Shown here one piece after another: positions 10,031 to 18,651 of a stretch of 34,606 nt of DNA. The stretch comes from Kiloniellales bacterium (GTDB lineage: Bacteria; Pseudomonadota; Alphaproteobacteria; Kiloniellales; JAKSDN01), in contig JANQLT010000083.1 of NCBI GenBank assembly GCA_028280455.1, positions 1-34,606 on the forward strand, written 5' to 3'. Under the pieces are notes generated by a model. It ran no database searches and was not told where the DNA came from. It saw only the letters and a list, made by a program, of their open reading frames with translations. The translations under genes and the position numbers were made by a program. Position 1 is the stretch's first letter, and every line of letters begins with the position of its first letter.

Positions 10031-10950
10031 GTCTTGCTGAATCCCATGACGGCGCGCCGTCGAGCGCGCGGCCGGCACGCCGCTTGGCGGCGACCGTCAG
10101 CCGGGTCTTCGGCTGGCTGCCGCCGCCGGGCCTGGTCCTGCTGGCGATCGTCTCGATCCAGGTCGGCGCGGCCATCGCCACCCAGCTCTTCGCGGCCTTC
10201 GGGCCGACCGGCATGGTCTTCCTGCGTATCGGCCTGGCGGCGCTGATGCTCCTGGCGCTCTGGCGCCCGCGCCTCGACGCGACGGTGCGCGCCCACTGGC
10301 GCCTGTTGCTGCTCTACGGCCTGGCGCTGGCGCTGCTCAACTACTGCTTCTACCAGTCCATCGCGCGCATCCCGCTCGGCGTCGCCGTCACCATCGAGTT
10401 CATGGGGCCCCTGGCCATCGCCGTCTTCGGCACGCGCCGGCTGCCCGAGTTCCTCTGGATCGGCCTGGCGCTGTTCGGCGTGCTGCTGCTGGCGCCGGAG
10501 ATCGGCGGCGCGCTCGACCCCGTGGGCGTCGGCTACGCCGTGCTCGCCGGCATCGGCTGGGCGGTCTTCATCCTGCTGTCGGTGCGCGTCGGCCGGCTCT
10601 TCGAGGGCGGCAACGGCCTGGCCCTGGGCATGACGGTGGCGGCGCTGATGCTGCTGCCCTTCGCCCTGCCCGACCTGGGCGGCGCGCCGGCCGCGCCGGG
10701 CCTGCTGCTGGCCGCCTTCGCCGTCGCCCTGCTCTCGACGACGATCCCCTTCTCGCTGGAGTTCGAGGCGCTCAAGCGCATGCCGCCGCGCACCTACGGC
10801 GTGCTGATCACCCTCGAGCCGGCCATCGCCGTCATGGTCGGCGCCGTCCTGCTGAGCGAGAGCCTGACCTGGCGCAGCCTGCTGGCCGTCACCTGCGTCA
10901 CCCTGGCGGCGATCAGGATCACCCTGCTCGACAGGCGCGGCCGCCGCTGA
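10027..10950 (+). CDS. EamA/DMT-superfamily exporter, RhtA-like (threonine/homoserine efflux type)
   Basis: A 307-residue inner-membrane protein with about ten hydrophobic segments, the two-repeat layout of the drug/metabolite transporter superfamily. The sequence resembles E. coli RhtA in several places: IVSIQVGAAIATQLF, NYCFYQSIARIPLGVAV, IEFMGPLAIAVF, LSTTIPFSLEFEALKRMP and TYGVLITLEPAIAVMVG. Amino-acid export is therefore likely but the substrate is inferred. The GTG start overlaps the hemW stop (GTGA), so it is translationally coupled as the last gene of the rph operon. It is followed by a palindrome-rich 147-bp gap and then a convergent gene. Confidence 0.88.
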   Translation: MSLAESHDGAPSSARPARRLAATVSRVFGWLPPPGLVLLAIVSIQVGAAIATQLFAAFGPTGMVFLRIGLAALMLLALWRPRLDATVRAHWRLLLLYGLALALLNYCFYQSIARIPLGVAVTIEFMGPLAIAVFGTRRLPEFLWIGLALFGVLLLAPEIGGALDPVGVGYAVLAGIGWAVFILLSVRVGRLFEGGNGLALGMTVAALMLLPFALPDLGGAPAAPGLLLAAFAVALLSTTIPFSLEFEALKRMPPRTYGVLITLEPAIAVMVGAVLLSESLTWRSLLAVTCVTLAAIRITLLDRRGRR

Positions 10951-10966
10951 CGCGGCAGCCTATTCC

Positions 10967-11083
10967 AAGCTGCGGTGAGGCTCCCTCATCGCAGCTTGGC
11001 AAGCGCGACGGCGCGCCCGCAGCGAAGCGAGGAAAGCCCGCGTGGCGTTTGAACGCCAATACGGTCTGCGATGAGGGAACCTC
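10967..11083. repeat. Nested inverted repeats between convergent genes (possible bidirectional terminator)
   Basis: Three symmetrical elements occupy the gap between the exporter and the convergent lipoprotein gene. AAGCTGCG (10967-10974) pairs with CGCAGCTT (10990-10997). An 18-base arm at 10977-10994 pairs with 11066-11083 with 17 of 18 matches. A perfect palindrome TGGCGTT-TG-AACGCCA lies inside at 11043-11058. The first two are mutually exclusive, so alternative folds exist. There is no clear U tract, so termination would not be the textbook type. Confidence 0.6.
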
Positions 11084-11097
11084 GTCGCGGACCGGTA

Positions 11098-12381
11098 CTA
11101 CGAGGTCAGGTCCTCGAAGGTCTGCGGCGCGGGCGAGAGCAGGCGGAAGCCGCCGCGGCGCATCTCTAGGACGGCCAGGCCGCGTTGCGCCTCGCCCGAG
11201 GGCATGAAGCGGAAGATGCCGTCGACCCCGGAGAAGCCGCTGGCCTGGGTCAGGCCCTCGACGTCGAAGATCCGCGTCGAGCCCAGCTCGTTGGCGCGGT
11301 TGGCCAGGACGCTGGCGAGCGCCGCGGCGTCGTAGCCCAAAGTGGCGATGCGCGGCGGCTGGTTGCCGTAGATCGAGGCGTAGCGCGTCTTGAAGCTCTG
11401 CCAGAGGTCCGGCGGCGGGGCGGCGAACCAGCCGCCCTGCAGGGCCGGCTCGGTGCCGAGCGCCGGGTTGTCCCAGAGCGCCGTGCCGAGGAATCGGACC
11501 GCGCCCGGGTCGATGTCGTAGTAGGGCAGCAGCGGCGAGACCGAGAGCAGGGTCTTGCCGCCCATCGGCAGCATGATGGCGTCGTAGTCCGCCTCCGAAA
11601 GGCCGGTGCCCTGCGGCGACAGGGACTTGACCTCGTTGGAGGCATCCGGCGTCGAGGGATCGAAGACCACGGCGCGGGTCACCTGCAGGCCGAGGTCGAA
11701 GGCGGTCTGCTGCAGGCTGCCGACGACGATGTTGCCGTAGGCGCCGCGCGGCGCCAGGACGGCGAAGCGGCGCAGGCCGCGGCTGGCCGAATAGGCCACC
11801 ACCCGCGCCACCTGGTCGGCCGGCGAGAGCCCCATGACATAGAGGCCGCCGCCCGCCACCGAGCGGTCGTTGGAGAAGCTGATCACGTTGATGCCGTAGG
11901 GCTGCGCCTCGCTGGCGACGAGCCGCGCCGAGCCCGAGAAGAGCGGGCCGATGATCAGCTTGACGCCTTCCTGCAGGGCCGAGCGCGCCGCCATCTGGGC
12001 ACCGTTCGGCGTGCCGCCGGTGTCGCGCACCAGCAGGCTGAAGCGGTCGTCGGCGACGTCGAAGAGCGCCATCTGGGCGGCGTTGACCAGCGCCTCGCCG
12101 ACCCGGGCGTGGCGGCCGCTGAGCGGCGCCAGGAAGGCCACCTTGATGTCGTCGTCGACCGCGAGCTGGACGCCCTCGGCCGGGTCGCCCGGCGCCTGGC
12201 CCTCGATCTCGACGCCCTCCGGCGTCAGCGACGGCAGGCTGGCCTCGGGCGCCGGTTGCGGCGTGCCTTGGCTGGGCGGTACCCTGGACGCGCAAGCCGC
12301 TAGGGCGAGCGCCAGGACGAGGACCAGAGAGAACGGCAGCAGCCTGGCCGGCGCCAAGCGTCGGAATGGATATGTCGCCAA
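11098..12381 (-). CDS. Penicillin-binding protein activator-type lipoprotein (periplasmic-binding-protein fold)
   Basis: An outer-envelope lipoprotein related to the C-terminal domain of LpoA-type activators. The signal peptide ends in a lipobox LALAAC with the acylated Cys at residue 30 of the start used here. A proline/glutamate-rich linker follows, then a type I periplasmic-binding domain: VAFLAPLSGRHARVGEALVNAAQMALFD, VRDTGGTPNGA, IIGPLFSGSA, VISFSNDRSVA and FLGTALWDNPAL. GGGAGG lies 6 bases before TTG 12381 but directly abuts GTG 12387, so I prefer the TTG start. It lacks the LpoA N-terminal TPR domain. It is divergent from rsmI, as in many alphaproteobacteria. A role in regulating peptidoglycan synthases is inferred from the family. 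Confidence 0.85.
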   Translation of the reverse strand: MATYPFRRLAPARLLPFSLVLVLALALAACASRVPPSQGTPQPAPEASLPSLTPEGVEIEGQAPGDPAEGVQLAVDDDIKVAFLAPLSGRHARVGEALVNAAQMALFDVADDRFSLLVRDTGGTPNGAQMAARSALQEGVKLIIGPLFSGSARLVASEAQPYGINVISFSNDRSVAGGGLYVMGLSPADQVARVVAYSASRGLRRFAVLAPRGAYGNIVVGSLQQTAFDLGLQVTRAVVFDPSTPDASNEVKSLSPQGTGLSEADYDAIMLPMGGKTLLSVSPLLPYYDIDPGAVRFLGTALWDNPALGTEPALQGGWFAAPPPDLWQSFKTRYASIYGNQPPRIATLGYDAAALASVLANRANELGSTRIFDVEGLTQASGFSGVDGIFRFMPSGEAQRGLAVLEMRRGGFRLLSPAPQTFEDLTS

Positions 12382-13370
12382 AACCACCCTCCCGAAGCGT
12401 CGCGACCCGGACGGACCCCCAGACGGAGTCGGGGGCCCGAAGCGCGCGCCCCGCCGCGAGGCAGGGCGGCAGCGAGCCTATCGGCGGGCCCGAAGGAAGT
12501 AAACCGTCCGCCCCGGCACCTGGTCTGCACCTGGTCGCCACCCCGATCGGCAATCTCAAGGACATCACGCTGCGCGCCCTGGAGGTCTTGGCGGGCGCCG
12601 ACGTCCTGGCCTGCGAGGACACCCGGGTGACCCGCAAGCTGCTGGCCGCGCACGGCATCGAGCGGCCGCTGCTGGCCTACCACGAGCACAACGCCGGCGA
12701 GATGCGGCCGCGCCTGCTGGCGGCCCTGGCCGAGGGCCGCTCGGTCGCGCTCTGCTCGGACGCCGGCACGCCGCTGATCTCCGATCCCGGCTACAAGCTG
12801 GTGCGCGCCGCGGTCGAGGCCGGCCACCGGGTCAGCCCGCTGCCGGGCGCTTCCGCGCCCCTGGCCGCCCTGGTGGTCTCCGGCCTGCCGAGCGACCGCT
12901 TCTACTTCGGCGGCTTCCTGCCGCCCAAGACAGCGGCGCGGCGGCGGGCCTTGCAGGCGCTGGCCGGCCTCGAGGCCAGCCTGCTGTTCCTGGAGTCCGC
13001 CCGCCGCCTGCCCGCCGCCCTGGCCGACCTCGCCGCCGTCCTGGGCCCGCGCGAGGCCGCCGTGGGCCGCGAGCTGACCAAGCTCTTCGAGGAGATCAGG
13101 CGCGGCAGCCTGGCCGCGCTGGCCGCCGCCTTCGCCGAGTCCGGACCGCCGAAGGGCGAGCTGGTGATCGTCGTCGGCCCGCCGCCGGCCGCGCCGGAGA
13201 CCGCCGCCGAAGACCTGGACGCGGCGCTGCGCGCGGCGCTGGCCGAGGCCAGCCTGCGCGACGCCGTCGAGCGGGTCACCGCCGAGACCGGCCTGCCGCG
13301 GCGCCGGGTCTACCAGCGGGCGCTGGCGCTCAGCGACGGGAGTCCCGAGCACGGGACGGCCGAGCCATGA
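12366..13370 (+). CDS. rsmI: 16S rRNA 2'-O-methyltransferase RsmI (C1402)
   Basis: SAM-dependent enzyme of the tetrapyrrole-methylase fold that 2'-O-methylates C1402 of 16S rRNA. Signature segments: [94 protein letters not shown] and [13 protein letters not shown]. The conserved part begins only at about residue 53; the first 50 residues are Pro/Ser/Arg-rich and not part of the fold. The only AUG, GUG or UUG starts are ATG 12366 and ATG 12372, and both place the 5' end inside or against the divergent lipoprotein gene. ATG 12372 has GGAA 5 bases upstream and may be the true start. yraN is coupled by an ATGA overlap. Confidence 0.95.
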   Translation: MDMSPKPPSRSVATRTDPQTESGARSARPAARQGGSEPIGGPEGSKPSAPAPGLHLVATPIGNLKDITLRALEVLAGADVLACEDTRVTRKLLAAHGIERPLLAYHEHNAGEMRPRLLAALAEGRSVALCSDAGTPLISDPGYKLVRAAVEAGHRVSPLPGASAPLAALVVSGLPSDRFYFGGFLPPKTAARRRALQALAGLEASLLFLESARRLPAALADLAAVLGPREAAVGRELTKLFEEIRRGSLAALAAAFAESGPPKGELVIVVGPPPAAPETAAEDLDAALRAALAEASLRDAVERVTAETGLPRRRVYQRALALSDGSPEHGTAEP

Positions 13371-13744
13371 GCCGCGGCGCCGTCCAGCGCCGCCGGGATT
13401 GGCGGCGCGGCCGCTGGGGCGAGGGCCTGGCCGCCTGGTGGCTGCGCCTCAAGGGATACCGGATCCTGGCGCGCGACCTGCGCACGCCGGTCGGCGAGAT
13501 CGACATCGTCGCCCGCCGCGGCCGGGTGCTGGCCCTGGTCGAGGTCAAGCTGCGGCCTAGGGCCGCGGCAGCCCTCGAGGCGATCAGCCCGCGCCAGCAG
13601 CAGCGCATCGTCCGGGCCGCCGGCGCCTTCCTGCAGCGCCACCGCAAGCTGGCCGAGCTCGACCTGCGCTTCGACACCGTGGTCATCGTGCCCGGCCGCT
13701 GGCCCCGACACCTGCCCGACGCCTGGCGGCCCAATGCGGGTTAG
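13367..13744 (+). CDS. yraN: YraN/UPF0102 family endonuclease-like protein
   Basis: A 125-residue protein of the UPF0102 family with a PD-(D/E)XK-like nuclease core: [22 protein letters not shown], then [20 protein letters not shown] with Glu44, Asp46, Glu59 and Lys61 in the expected positions. The active residues are intact, but no activity is firmly established for this family. The start ATG 13367 overlaps the rsmI stop (ATGA), the standard rsmI-yraN arrangement. Length is normal. A small hairpin follows the stop. Confidence 0.92.
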   Translation: MSRGAVQRRRDWRRGRWGEGLAAWWLRLKGYRILARDLRTPVGEIDIVARRGRVLALVEVKLRPRAAAALEAISPRQQQRIVRAAGAFLQRHRKLAELDLRFDTVVIVPGRWPRHLPDAWRPNAG

Positions 13745-13750
13745 ATGGTT

Positions 13751-13766
13751 TTCCGCTGAAGCGGAA
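13751..13766 (+). terminator. Short hairpin after yraN (weak terminator candidate)
   Basis: TTCCGC-TGAA-GCGGAA forms a 6-bp stem with a 4-base loop, 6 bases after the yraN stop. It is preceded, not followed, by T residues, so it may simply be a 3'-end stabilising hairpin. The remaining gap to the next gene (about 95 bp) shows nothing else I can name. Confidence 0.3.
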
Positions 13767-13861
13767 GTGCGGCGCCGTCTGCGATAACGCACGCGCTGCG
13801 GCTGGCGTCGGCGGGGCCGGCGAGTAAACTCGGGTCTCTCAGGCAGGGGAGCCGCTAGGGG

Positions 13862-14716
13862 ATGAACTGGTCGAGTGCCTCCGGGCGCCAGGAGCTCGAG
13901 GCCAAGCTGCGCCGTTTCGGCAGCGGCTCGGACTCGGCGATCAATCTCGCCGACGCCGCCCTGCTGATCGCCGCGCTGGACTCGCCCAAGGCGCCGATCG
14001 AGGTCTACCAGGAGCATCTGCGCGAGCTGGCCCGCGACACCGCCGAGCAGGCGGTCGGCCGGCGCTGCGACTCCAGTTTGGAGGAGCGCATCGAGTCGCT
14101 GCGCGCCACGCTGGTCGATCGCCACGGCTACGCCGGCGACCAGGAAACCTACGACGACCTGCAGAACGCCAACCTGATGCGGGTCATCGACCGGCGCAAA
14201 GGCCTGCCGATCGCGCTCGGCATCCTCTACATCCACTGCGCCCGCAGCCAGAGCTGGACGGTCAGCGGCCTGAACTTCCCCGGCCACTTCATGCTGCGCT
14301 TCGACCTCGGCAGCGAGCGCGCCATCGTCGATCCCTTCAACGAGGCGAAGGTGCGCGACACGGCGGAGCTGCGCACCATCCTCAAGGCCTTCGCCGGCAA
14401 CGAAGCGGAGCTGAAGCCCGAGCACTACACGCCGATGCTCAACCGCGACATCCTGATTCGCCTGCTGAACAACAACAAGCTGCGCCTGATGCAGGACAAG
14501 CGCGTCAACCAGGCGGTCGAGATGATCGAGACCATGCTGATGATCGCGCCGGAGCGCGCCGGCATCTGGCACGACGCCGGCGCCCTGCATGCCCGGGTCG
14601 GCAACCTGCGGGCCGCCATCCTCGCCTTCGAGCACTACATGGACCTGAGCCACGACAGCGACATGAAGAACCAGACGGCCGACCTCCTGGCCGAGCTGAA
14701 GGCCCGACTCAATTGA
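13862..14716 (+). CDS. SirB1-like transglutaminase-fold/TPR protein
   Basis: A 284-residue cytoplasmic protein of the UPF0162/SirB1 family. The N-terminal part (about 20-200) is the transglutaminase-like 'core2' domain: [40 protein letters not shown] and AIVDPFN, which supply the His and Asp of the family signature. The C-terminal part (about 200-284) resembles TPR repeats: [45 protein letters not shown]. The catalytic cysteine of true transglutaminases is not obvious, as is usual in this family. AGGGG immediately before ATG 13862 is close for a ribosome site; another AGGGG lies further upstream. gshB follows after 25 bp and may share its transcript. The biochemical role is not known to me. 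Confidence 0.88.
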   Translation: MNWSSASGRQELEAKLRRFGSGSDSAINLADAALLIAALDSPKAPIEVYQEHLRELARDTAEQAVGRRCDSSLEERIESLRATLVDRHGYAGDQETYDDLQNANLMRVIDRRKGLPIALGILYIHCARSQSWTVSGLNFPGHFMLRFDLGSERAIVDPFNEAKVRDTAELRTILKAFAGNEAELKPEHYTPMLNRDILIRLLNNNKLRLMQDKRVNQAVEMIETMLMIAPERAGIWHDAGALHARVGNLRAAILAFEHYMDLSHDSDMKNQTADLLAELKARLN

Positions 14717-14741
14717 TCGACGCAGCGCGGGGGGTCTGCCC

Positions 14742-15710
14742 ATGAGTCTCGCGGTCGCCATCCAGATGGACCCGGTCGAGAACATCGACATCGACGCCGA
14801 CAGCACCTTCGTGCTGGCGCTCGAAGCGCAGCGCCGCGGCCACGGCCTCTATCACTACCTGCCGCAGGAGCTGTCGTTCCGCGAGGGCCGCGTGGTCGCC
14901 CGCGCCCGGCGCCTCGACGTGCGGCGCGAGCCGGGCAACCACGCCAGCTTGGGAGAGCCGGAGCCGATCGACCTGGCCGCGCTCGACGTTGTGCTGATGC
15001 GCCAGGACCCGCCCTTCGACATGGCCTACATCACGGCGACGCACCTGCTCGAGCACATCCATCCCGACACACTGGTGGTCAACGACCCGCATCACGTGCG
15101 CAACGCGCCGGAGAAGCTCTTCGTCACCCAGTTCGGCGAGCTGATGCCGCCGACCCTGATCAGCAGCGACAAGAGCGAGATCCTCGACTTCCGCGCCAAG
15201 CATCGCGACATCATCGTCAAGCCGCTGTTCGGCAACGGCGGCGCCGGCGTGTTCCATCTCCCGCCGCAGGACGAGAACCTGACGGCGCTGCTGGAGATGT
15301 TCACCGTCTTCTACCGGGAGCCGATCATCGTGCAGCGCTACCTGCCGGAGGTGCGCGACGGCGACCGGCGGATCATCCTGATCGACGGCGAGGCGGCCGG
15401 GATCATCAACCGCGTGCCGCCGCCGGGCGAGGCGCGCGCCAACATGCACGTCGGCGCGCGCGCCGAGAAGGCCAGCATGAGCGCGCGCGACAAGGAGATC
15501 TGCCGGATGATCGGCCCGGCCCTGAAGGAGCGCGGGCTGATCTTCGTCGGCATCGACGTCATCGGCGACTATCTCACCGAGATCAACGTCACCTCGCCGA
15601 CCGGGCTGCAGGAGATCGACCGCTTCGACAAGGTCTCACTGGAAGCGCGGATCTGGGACGCGATCGAGCGCCGCTTCGACGAGCGCCACCAGGGACGCCT
15701 GCCCGAATGA
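14742..15710 (+). CDS. gshB: Glutathione synthetase
   Basis: ATP-grasp ligase joining gamma-glutamylcysteine and glycine. The 322-residue protein begins [22 protein letters not shown], the typical prokaryotic start with the N-terminal domain (1-120), then the ATP-grasp: [33 protein letters not shown] (P-loop-like glycine segment), [36 protein letters not shown] and [21 protein letters not shown], which supplies Mg and substrate ligands. Length matches the family (about 315). It starts a run of four genes with ATGA overlaps (gshB, nitrilase-like, acetylpolyamine amidohydrolase, oxygenase), an unusual setting discussed in the findings. Confidence 0.97.
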   Translation: MSLAVAIQMDPVENIDIDADSTFVLALEAQRRGHGLYHYLPQELSFREGRVVARARRLDVRREPGNHASLGEPEPIDLAALDVVLMRQDPPFDMAYITATHLLEHIHPDTLVVNDPHHVRNAPEKLFVTQFGELMPPTLISSDKSEILDFRAKHRDIIVKPLFGNGGAGVFHLPPQDENLTALLEMFTVFYREPIIVQRYLPEVRDGDRRIILIDGEAAGIINRVPPPGEARANMHVGARAEKASMSARDKEICRMIGPALKERGLIFVGIDVIGDYLTEINVTSPTGLQEIDRFDKVSLEARIWDAIERRFDERHQGRLPE

Positions 15711-16663
15711 CCGACCAGCCGCCGCTCGAGACGCCCAGCCTCGCGCTCTGGGCCACCAACCTGGCGCGGCCGCTCAACGGCATCGAGGCCTGGGCCCGGG
15801 CGATCGACGCCAAGCTGGCCGAGGCCAAGGCCGGCGGTGCCGACATGCTGATCATGCCGGAGTACGCCTGCGAGCAGTGGCTGACCTTCGCGCCCGAGGG
15901 CCTGACGGCGACCGAAGAGATCCCCTGGATGGCCGAGCAGGCCGAGGCGGCCCTGGCGGCCATCGCGCCGCTGCCGGCCCGCCACGGCATCGCCCTGCTC
16001 GCCGGCAGCATCGCCGTGCGGGTCGAGGACTCGGACGAGCACGCGGCGAACGGCGCGCCGCCCTACCGCAACCGCGCGCACCTGCTTCTGCCGGATGGCC
16101 GGGTCTTCAAGCAGGACAAGCTCTGCCTGACGCCGGCCGAGAAGAACCCGGAAGCCTGGCACCTGGGCAGCGGCACCCAAGTCGAGATCGTGCCCTGGCG
16201 CGGCCTGCGCCTGGCCACCCTGATCTGCCTCGATATCGAGCTGCCGGCCCTGGCCGCGCGCCTGGCGCCCCTGGCCCTCGACCTGATCCTGACGCCCTCG
16301 ATGACCGGCAAGCGCGCCGGCCATCACCGCGTCTTCGGCTGCGCCAAGGCGCGGGCGGTCGAGCTGCAGACGGTCGTGGCGGCGGTCGGCGGCGTCGGCG
16401 TCGCCGCGGCCTCGAAGGAGCGGCCGACCAACGTCGGCGGCGCGGCCGTCTTCCTGCCCTGCGAGGAGTCGCTCGGCCACGAGGGCATCGCCGCGCGGCT
16501 GCCGGCCTTCGAGCGGGCCGAGGACGAAGGGCCGCTGCTCTTCGCCCACGACCTGCCGCTGCCGACCGTCCGCGCCCTGCGCGACGGCGCGGCGGAAGTC
16601 TGGCCCGGCGCCTGGAGCGCCGAGGGTGTCACCTTCCTGGAGGCGGGAGACTCGGCGGCATGA
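15707..16663 (+). CDS. Carbon-nitrogen hydrolase (nitrilase superfamily amidase)
   Basis: A 318-residue member of the nitrilase superfamily with the full Glu-Lys-Cys triad: Glu52 in [11 protein letters not shown], Lys138 in KQDKLCLTP and Cys174 in [29 protein letters not shown] and the [13 protein letters not shown] segment are typical of the fold. Such enzymes hydrolyse amide or carbamoyl bonds. Candidate roles suggested by position are N-carbamoylputrescine-type or deaminated-glutathione-type amidase, but the sequence alone does not decide, and I leave the substrate open. It is coupled on both sides by ATGA overlaps: gshB before, acetylpolyamine amidohydrolase after. Confidence 0.88.
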   Translation: MTDQPPLETPSLALWATNLARPLNGIEAWARAIDAKLAEAKAGGADMLIMPEYACEQWLTFAPEGLTATEEIPWMAEQAEAALAAIAPLPARHGIALLAGSIAVRVEDSDEHAANGAPPYRNRAHLLLPDGRVFKQDKLCLTPAEKNPEAWHLGSGTQVEIVPWRGLRLATLICLDIELPALAARLAPLALDLILTPSMTGKRAGHHRVFGCAKARAVELQTVVAAVGGVGVAAASKERPTNVGGAAVFLPCEESLGHEGIAARLPAFERAEDEGPLLFAHDLPLPTVRALRDGAAEVWPGAWSAEGVTFLEAGDSAA

Positions 16664-17697
16664 AGATCGTCTACAGCGAGGTCCATCGCGGCCACGCCGG
16701 CGCCAAGGAGTTCGTCAACGGCGACTTCGTGCCGATGTACGAGAAGCCGGAGCGCATGGACATGATACTCGAGCGCTTTCGGGCCGCCGGCTTCGGCGAG
16801 ATGGTCGAGCCGGTCTCCTTCGGCCTGGAGCCCGCGCGCCGCGTCCACGACGCCGGCTATCTGGACTTCCTGCGCGAGGCGCATGCGCTCTACCAGCGCG
16901 AGCCGGAGGCCGCCGGCGACGTCGCCATGCCCTTCGCCTTCGGCATGCGCGGCCTGCGCCAGCAGCCCGGCCCCTCGGCGCACGCCAAGCTCGGCCACTA
17001 CTGCTTCGACCTGAGCGTGCCCTTCGTCGCCGGCACCTGGCCGGCCATCGAGACCTCCTGCGACGTCGCGCTGACCGGCGGCAAGATCCTGCGCGACGGT
17101 GCGCGCGCGGTCTTCTCGCTCTGCCGGCCGCCGGGCCACCACGCCATGCGCGATCTCGCCGGCGGCTACTGCTACATCAACAACGTCGCCGTCGCCGCCC
17201 AGGCGGCGCTCGATGCCGGGGCCGGGCGCGTCGCGGTCCTCGACGTCGACTATCACCACGGCAACGGCACCCAGTCGATCTTCTACGAGCGCGACGACGT
17301 GCTCTTCGTCTCGCTACACGGCCATCCGGACCAGGAGTATCCCTACTTCCTCGGCTACGAAGAGGAGACCGGCGCCGGCCGCGGCGAGGGCCACAACCTC
17401 AACCTGCCGATGCGCTGGGGCACCGACTGGAGCGGCTACGGCGAGGCCTTGGACATCGCGGTTGGCCGGCTGCACGACTACGGGCCCGATGTCCTGCTGG
17501 TCTCGCTCGGCGTCGACACCTTCAAGGCCGACCCGATCAGCCACTTCAAGCTGGAGCACGAGGACTACCTGCGCATCGGCGGCGCGATCGCCGGGCTCGA
17601 GCTGCCGACCCACTTCGTCATGGAGGGCGGCTACGCGGTCGCCGAGATCGGCGTCAACGTGCTCAACACGCTGACCGGATTCGAGGAGGCGGCATGA
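16660..17697 (+). CDS. Acetylpolyamine amidohydrolase (class II histone deacetylase family)
   Basis: Zn-dependent deacetylase, likely acting on acetylated polyamines. The 345-residue protein opens [22 protein letters not shown] and has PPGHHAMRDLAGGYCYINN with catalytic His160/His161, DVDYHHGNGT with Zn ligands Asp197 and His199, LGVDTFKADP with Asp286, and MEGGYAV with Tyr325. From memory, these positions fall two residues after those of Mycoplana ramosa APAH, and segments such as HPDQEYPYFLGYEEETGAG and DPISHF match that branch rather than eukaryote-like HDACs. The start ATG 16660 overlaps the nitrilase-like stop. The coupled neighbours suggest a polyamine/amide salvage unit (inference). 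Confidence 0.92.
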   Translation: MKIVYSEVHRGHAGAKEFVNGDFVPMYEKPERMDMILERFRAAGFGEMVEPVSFGLEPARRVHDAGYLDFLREAHALYQREPEAAGDVAMPFAFGMRGLRQQPGPSAHAKLGHYCFDLSVPFVAGTWPAIETSCDVALTGGKILRDGARAVFSLCRPPGHHAMRDLAGGYCYINNVAVAAQAALDAGAGRVAVLDVDYHHGNGTQSIFYERDDVLFVSLHGHPDQEYPYFLGYEEETGAGRGEGHNLNLPMRWGTDWSGYGEALDIAVGRLHDYGPDVLLVSLGVDTFKADPISHFKLEHEDYLRIGGAIAGLELPTHFVMEGGYAVAEIGVNVLNTLTGFEEAA

Positions 17698-18290
17698 GCG
17701 AGACCCAGACGGCACAGCCGGTCGACCCGCGCATGCCGCGACCGAACGAGGACTGGAAGACGGCGGTGCCGGCCCGCGGCGCCTTCGACGAGGCGGCCTG
17801 CGATCGAATCCTCGCCCTGGGCGGCGCCATGCGCGACGGCACCATCGGGCCGACGTTCCTCGGCGACGACCACCGGGACAGCCGCATCGACTGGCTGCAC
17901 CGCAACGAGGAGACGGTCTGGCTCTACGACCGCCTGCGGCCGGTGCTGAAGGAAGCCAACAAGCGCTTCTTCAAGATGAACCTGAGCGGCTACACCGAGG
18001 CGCTGCAGCTCACCGAGTACGGCGAGGGCCAGTACTACGACTGGCACATCGACTTCGGCCCCGGCCCGACCAGCATCCGCAAGCTGAGCTTCGTGGTGCA
18101 GCTCTCCGACCCGGCGAGCTACGAGGGCGGCGACCTGGAGATCATGAACAGCCGCGACCCGCAGGCCATGCCGCGCGACCGCGGCGTCATCATCATGTTC
18201 CCCTCCTTCACCCTGCACCGCGTGACCAAGGTGACCCGCGGCGTCCGACGCTCCCTGGTCGGCTGGATCGGCGGCCCGCCCTTCGCCTGA
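17694..18290 (+). CDS. 2-oxoglutarate/Fe(II)-dependent oxygenase (prolyl-4-hydroxylase-like)
   Basis: A 198-residue double-stranded beta-helix oxygenase. The iron facial triad is visible: His118 and Asp120 in WHIDFG, and His175 in FPSFTLHRVTKV. Arg185, ten residues later in GVRRSLVGW, is placed to bind 2-oxoglutarate. LQLTEYGEGQYYDWH and LSFVVQLSDPASYEGGDLEI are typical of the PKHD/prolyl hydroxylase branch that hydroxylates amino-acid side chains. The substrate is unknown. Start ATG 17694 overlaps the upstream deacetylase stop (ATGA), so it is the last gene of the operon. Downstream sequence changes abruptly to a more AT-rich accessory region. Confidence 0.9.
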   Translation: MSETQTAQPVDPRMPRPNEDWKTAVPARGAFDEAACDRILALGGAMRDGTIGPTFLGDDHRDSRIDWLHRNEETVWLYDRLRPVLKEANKRFFKMNLSGYTEALQLTEYGEGQYYDWHIDFGPGPTSIRKLSFVVQLSDPASYEGGDLEIMNSRDPQAMPRDRGVIIMFPSFTLHRVTKVTRGVRRSLVGWIGGPPFA

Positions 18291-18354
18291 CCAGGCCCTT
18301 TCAAGTAACTGTCCAAGATCACCGTTGCTCGGCGTCGGTTCGAGCGATTCATGC

Positions 18355-18394
18355 TTGCTTTTCTACATCTGACTAGTCATAAATCTAGTCAGAT
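18355..18394 (+). promoter_or_regulatory. Promoter and operator of the Phd/VapC-type pair
   Basis: A 10-bp inverted repeat (18367-18376 and 18385-18394; arms ATCTGACTAG / CTAGTCAGAT) surrounds an 8-base spacer. The first arm runs into a second palindrome, TGACTAGTCA at 18370-18379, so half sites are stacked. A plausible promoter overlaps: TTGCTT 18355-18360, 17 bases, CATAAA 18378-18383. The antitoxin ATG is at 18416. This is the layout expected for autorepression by an antitoxin or toxin-antitoxin complex; binding itself is inference. Confidence 0.65.
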
Positions 18395-18415
18395 TAACGA
18401 ACCGGAAGCCTGCGG

Positions 18416-18643
18416 ATGCGTCACTGGCAGCTTCAGGAGGCCAAGGCCAAGTTCAGCGCGTTCCTCAACGCCAGCCTCACCGAGGGCCCGCAGATCGTCA
18501 CCAAGCGGGGCCTGGAGGCCGCGGTCCTGGTCCGAATCGACCATTGGCGGGCGTTGCAGGCCCGGCGGGCGCCGAGCCTGAAGGACCTGCTGCTGGCCGC
18601 CGAGCCGCGCAACGACGGCCTGGCGTCGTCGCGCTCTCGCTAG
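18416..18643 (+). CDS. Phd/YefM-type antitoxin
   Basis: A 75-residue protein starting MRHWQLQEAKAKFSAFLNAS. The N-terminal half has the Phd/YefM fold pattern: WQLQEAKAKFS, then a strand-turn-strand GPQIVTKRGLEAAVLVRIDHW that usually dimerises and contacts DNA. The C-terminal part (from about 45) should be the flexible toxin-neutralising segment, with SLKDLLLAAEPR. The start is ATG 18416, 22 bp after the inverted repeat. The toxin gene begins 8 bp after its stop, so the two form one transcript. Identity as an antitoxin rests on the fold pattern plus the adjacent PIN gene. Confidence 0.88.
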   Translation: MRHWQLQEAKAKFSAFLNASLTEGPQIVTKRGLEAAVLVRIDHWRALQARRAPSLKDLLLAAEPRNDGLASSRSR

Positions 18644-18651
18644 GTCGCGCT

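Noticed and set aside
15877..16659. Open frame upstream of and in frame with the acetylpolyamine amidohydrolase
   Set aside because: The extension is the nitrilase-like gene read in the wrong frame; ATG 16660 with its ATGA overlap is the credible start.
18544..18651. N-terminal extension of the PIN toxin from an upstream ATG
   Set aside because: It is antitoxin coding sequence in another frame, and PIN proteins begin with the FLLDT strand reached at TTG 18652.
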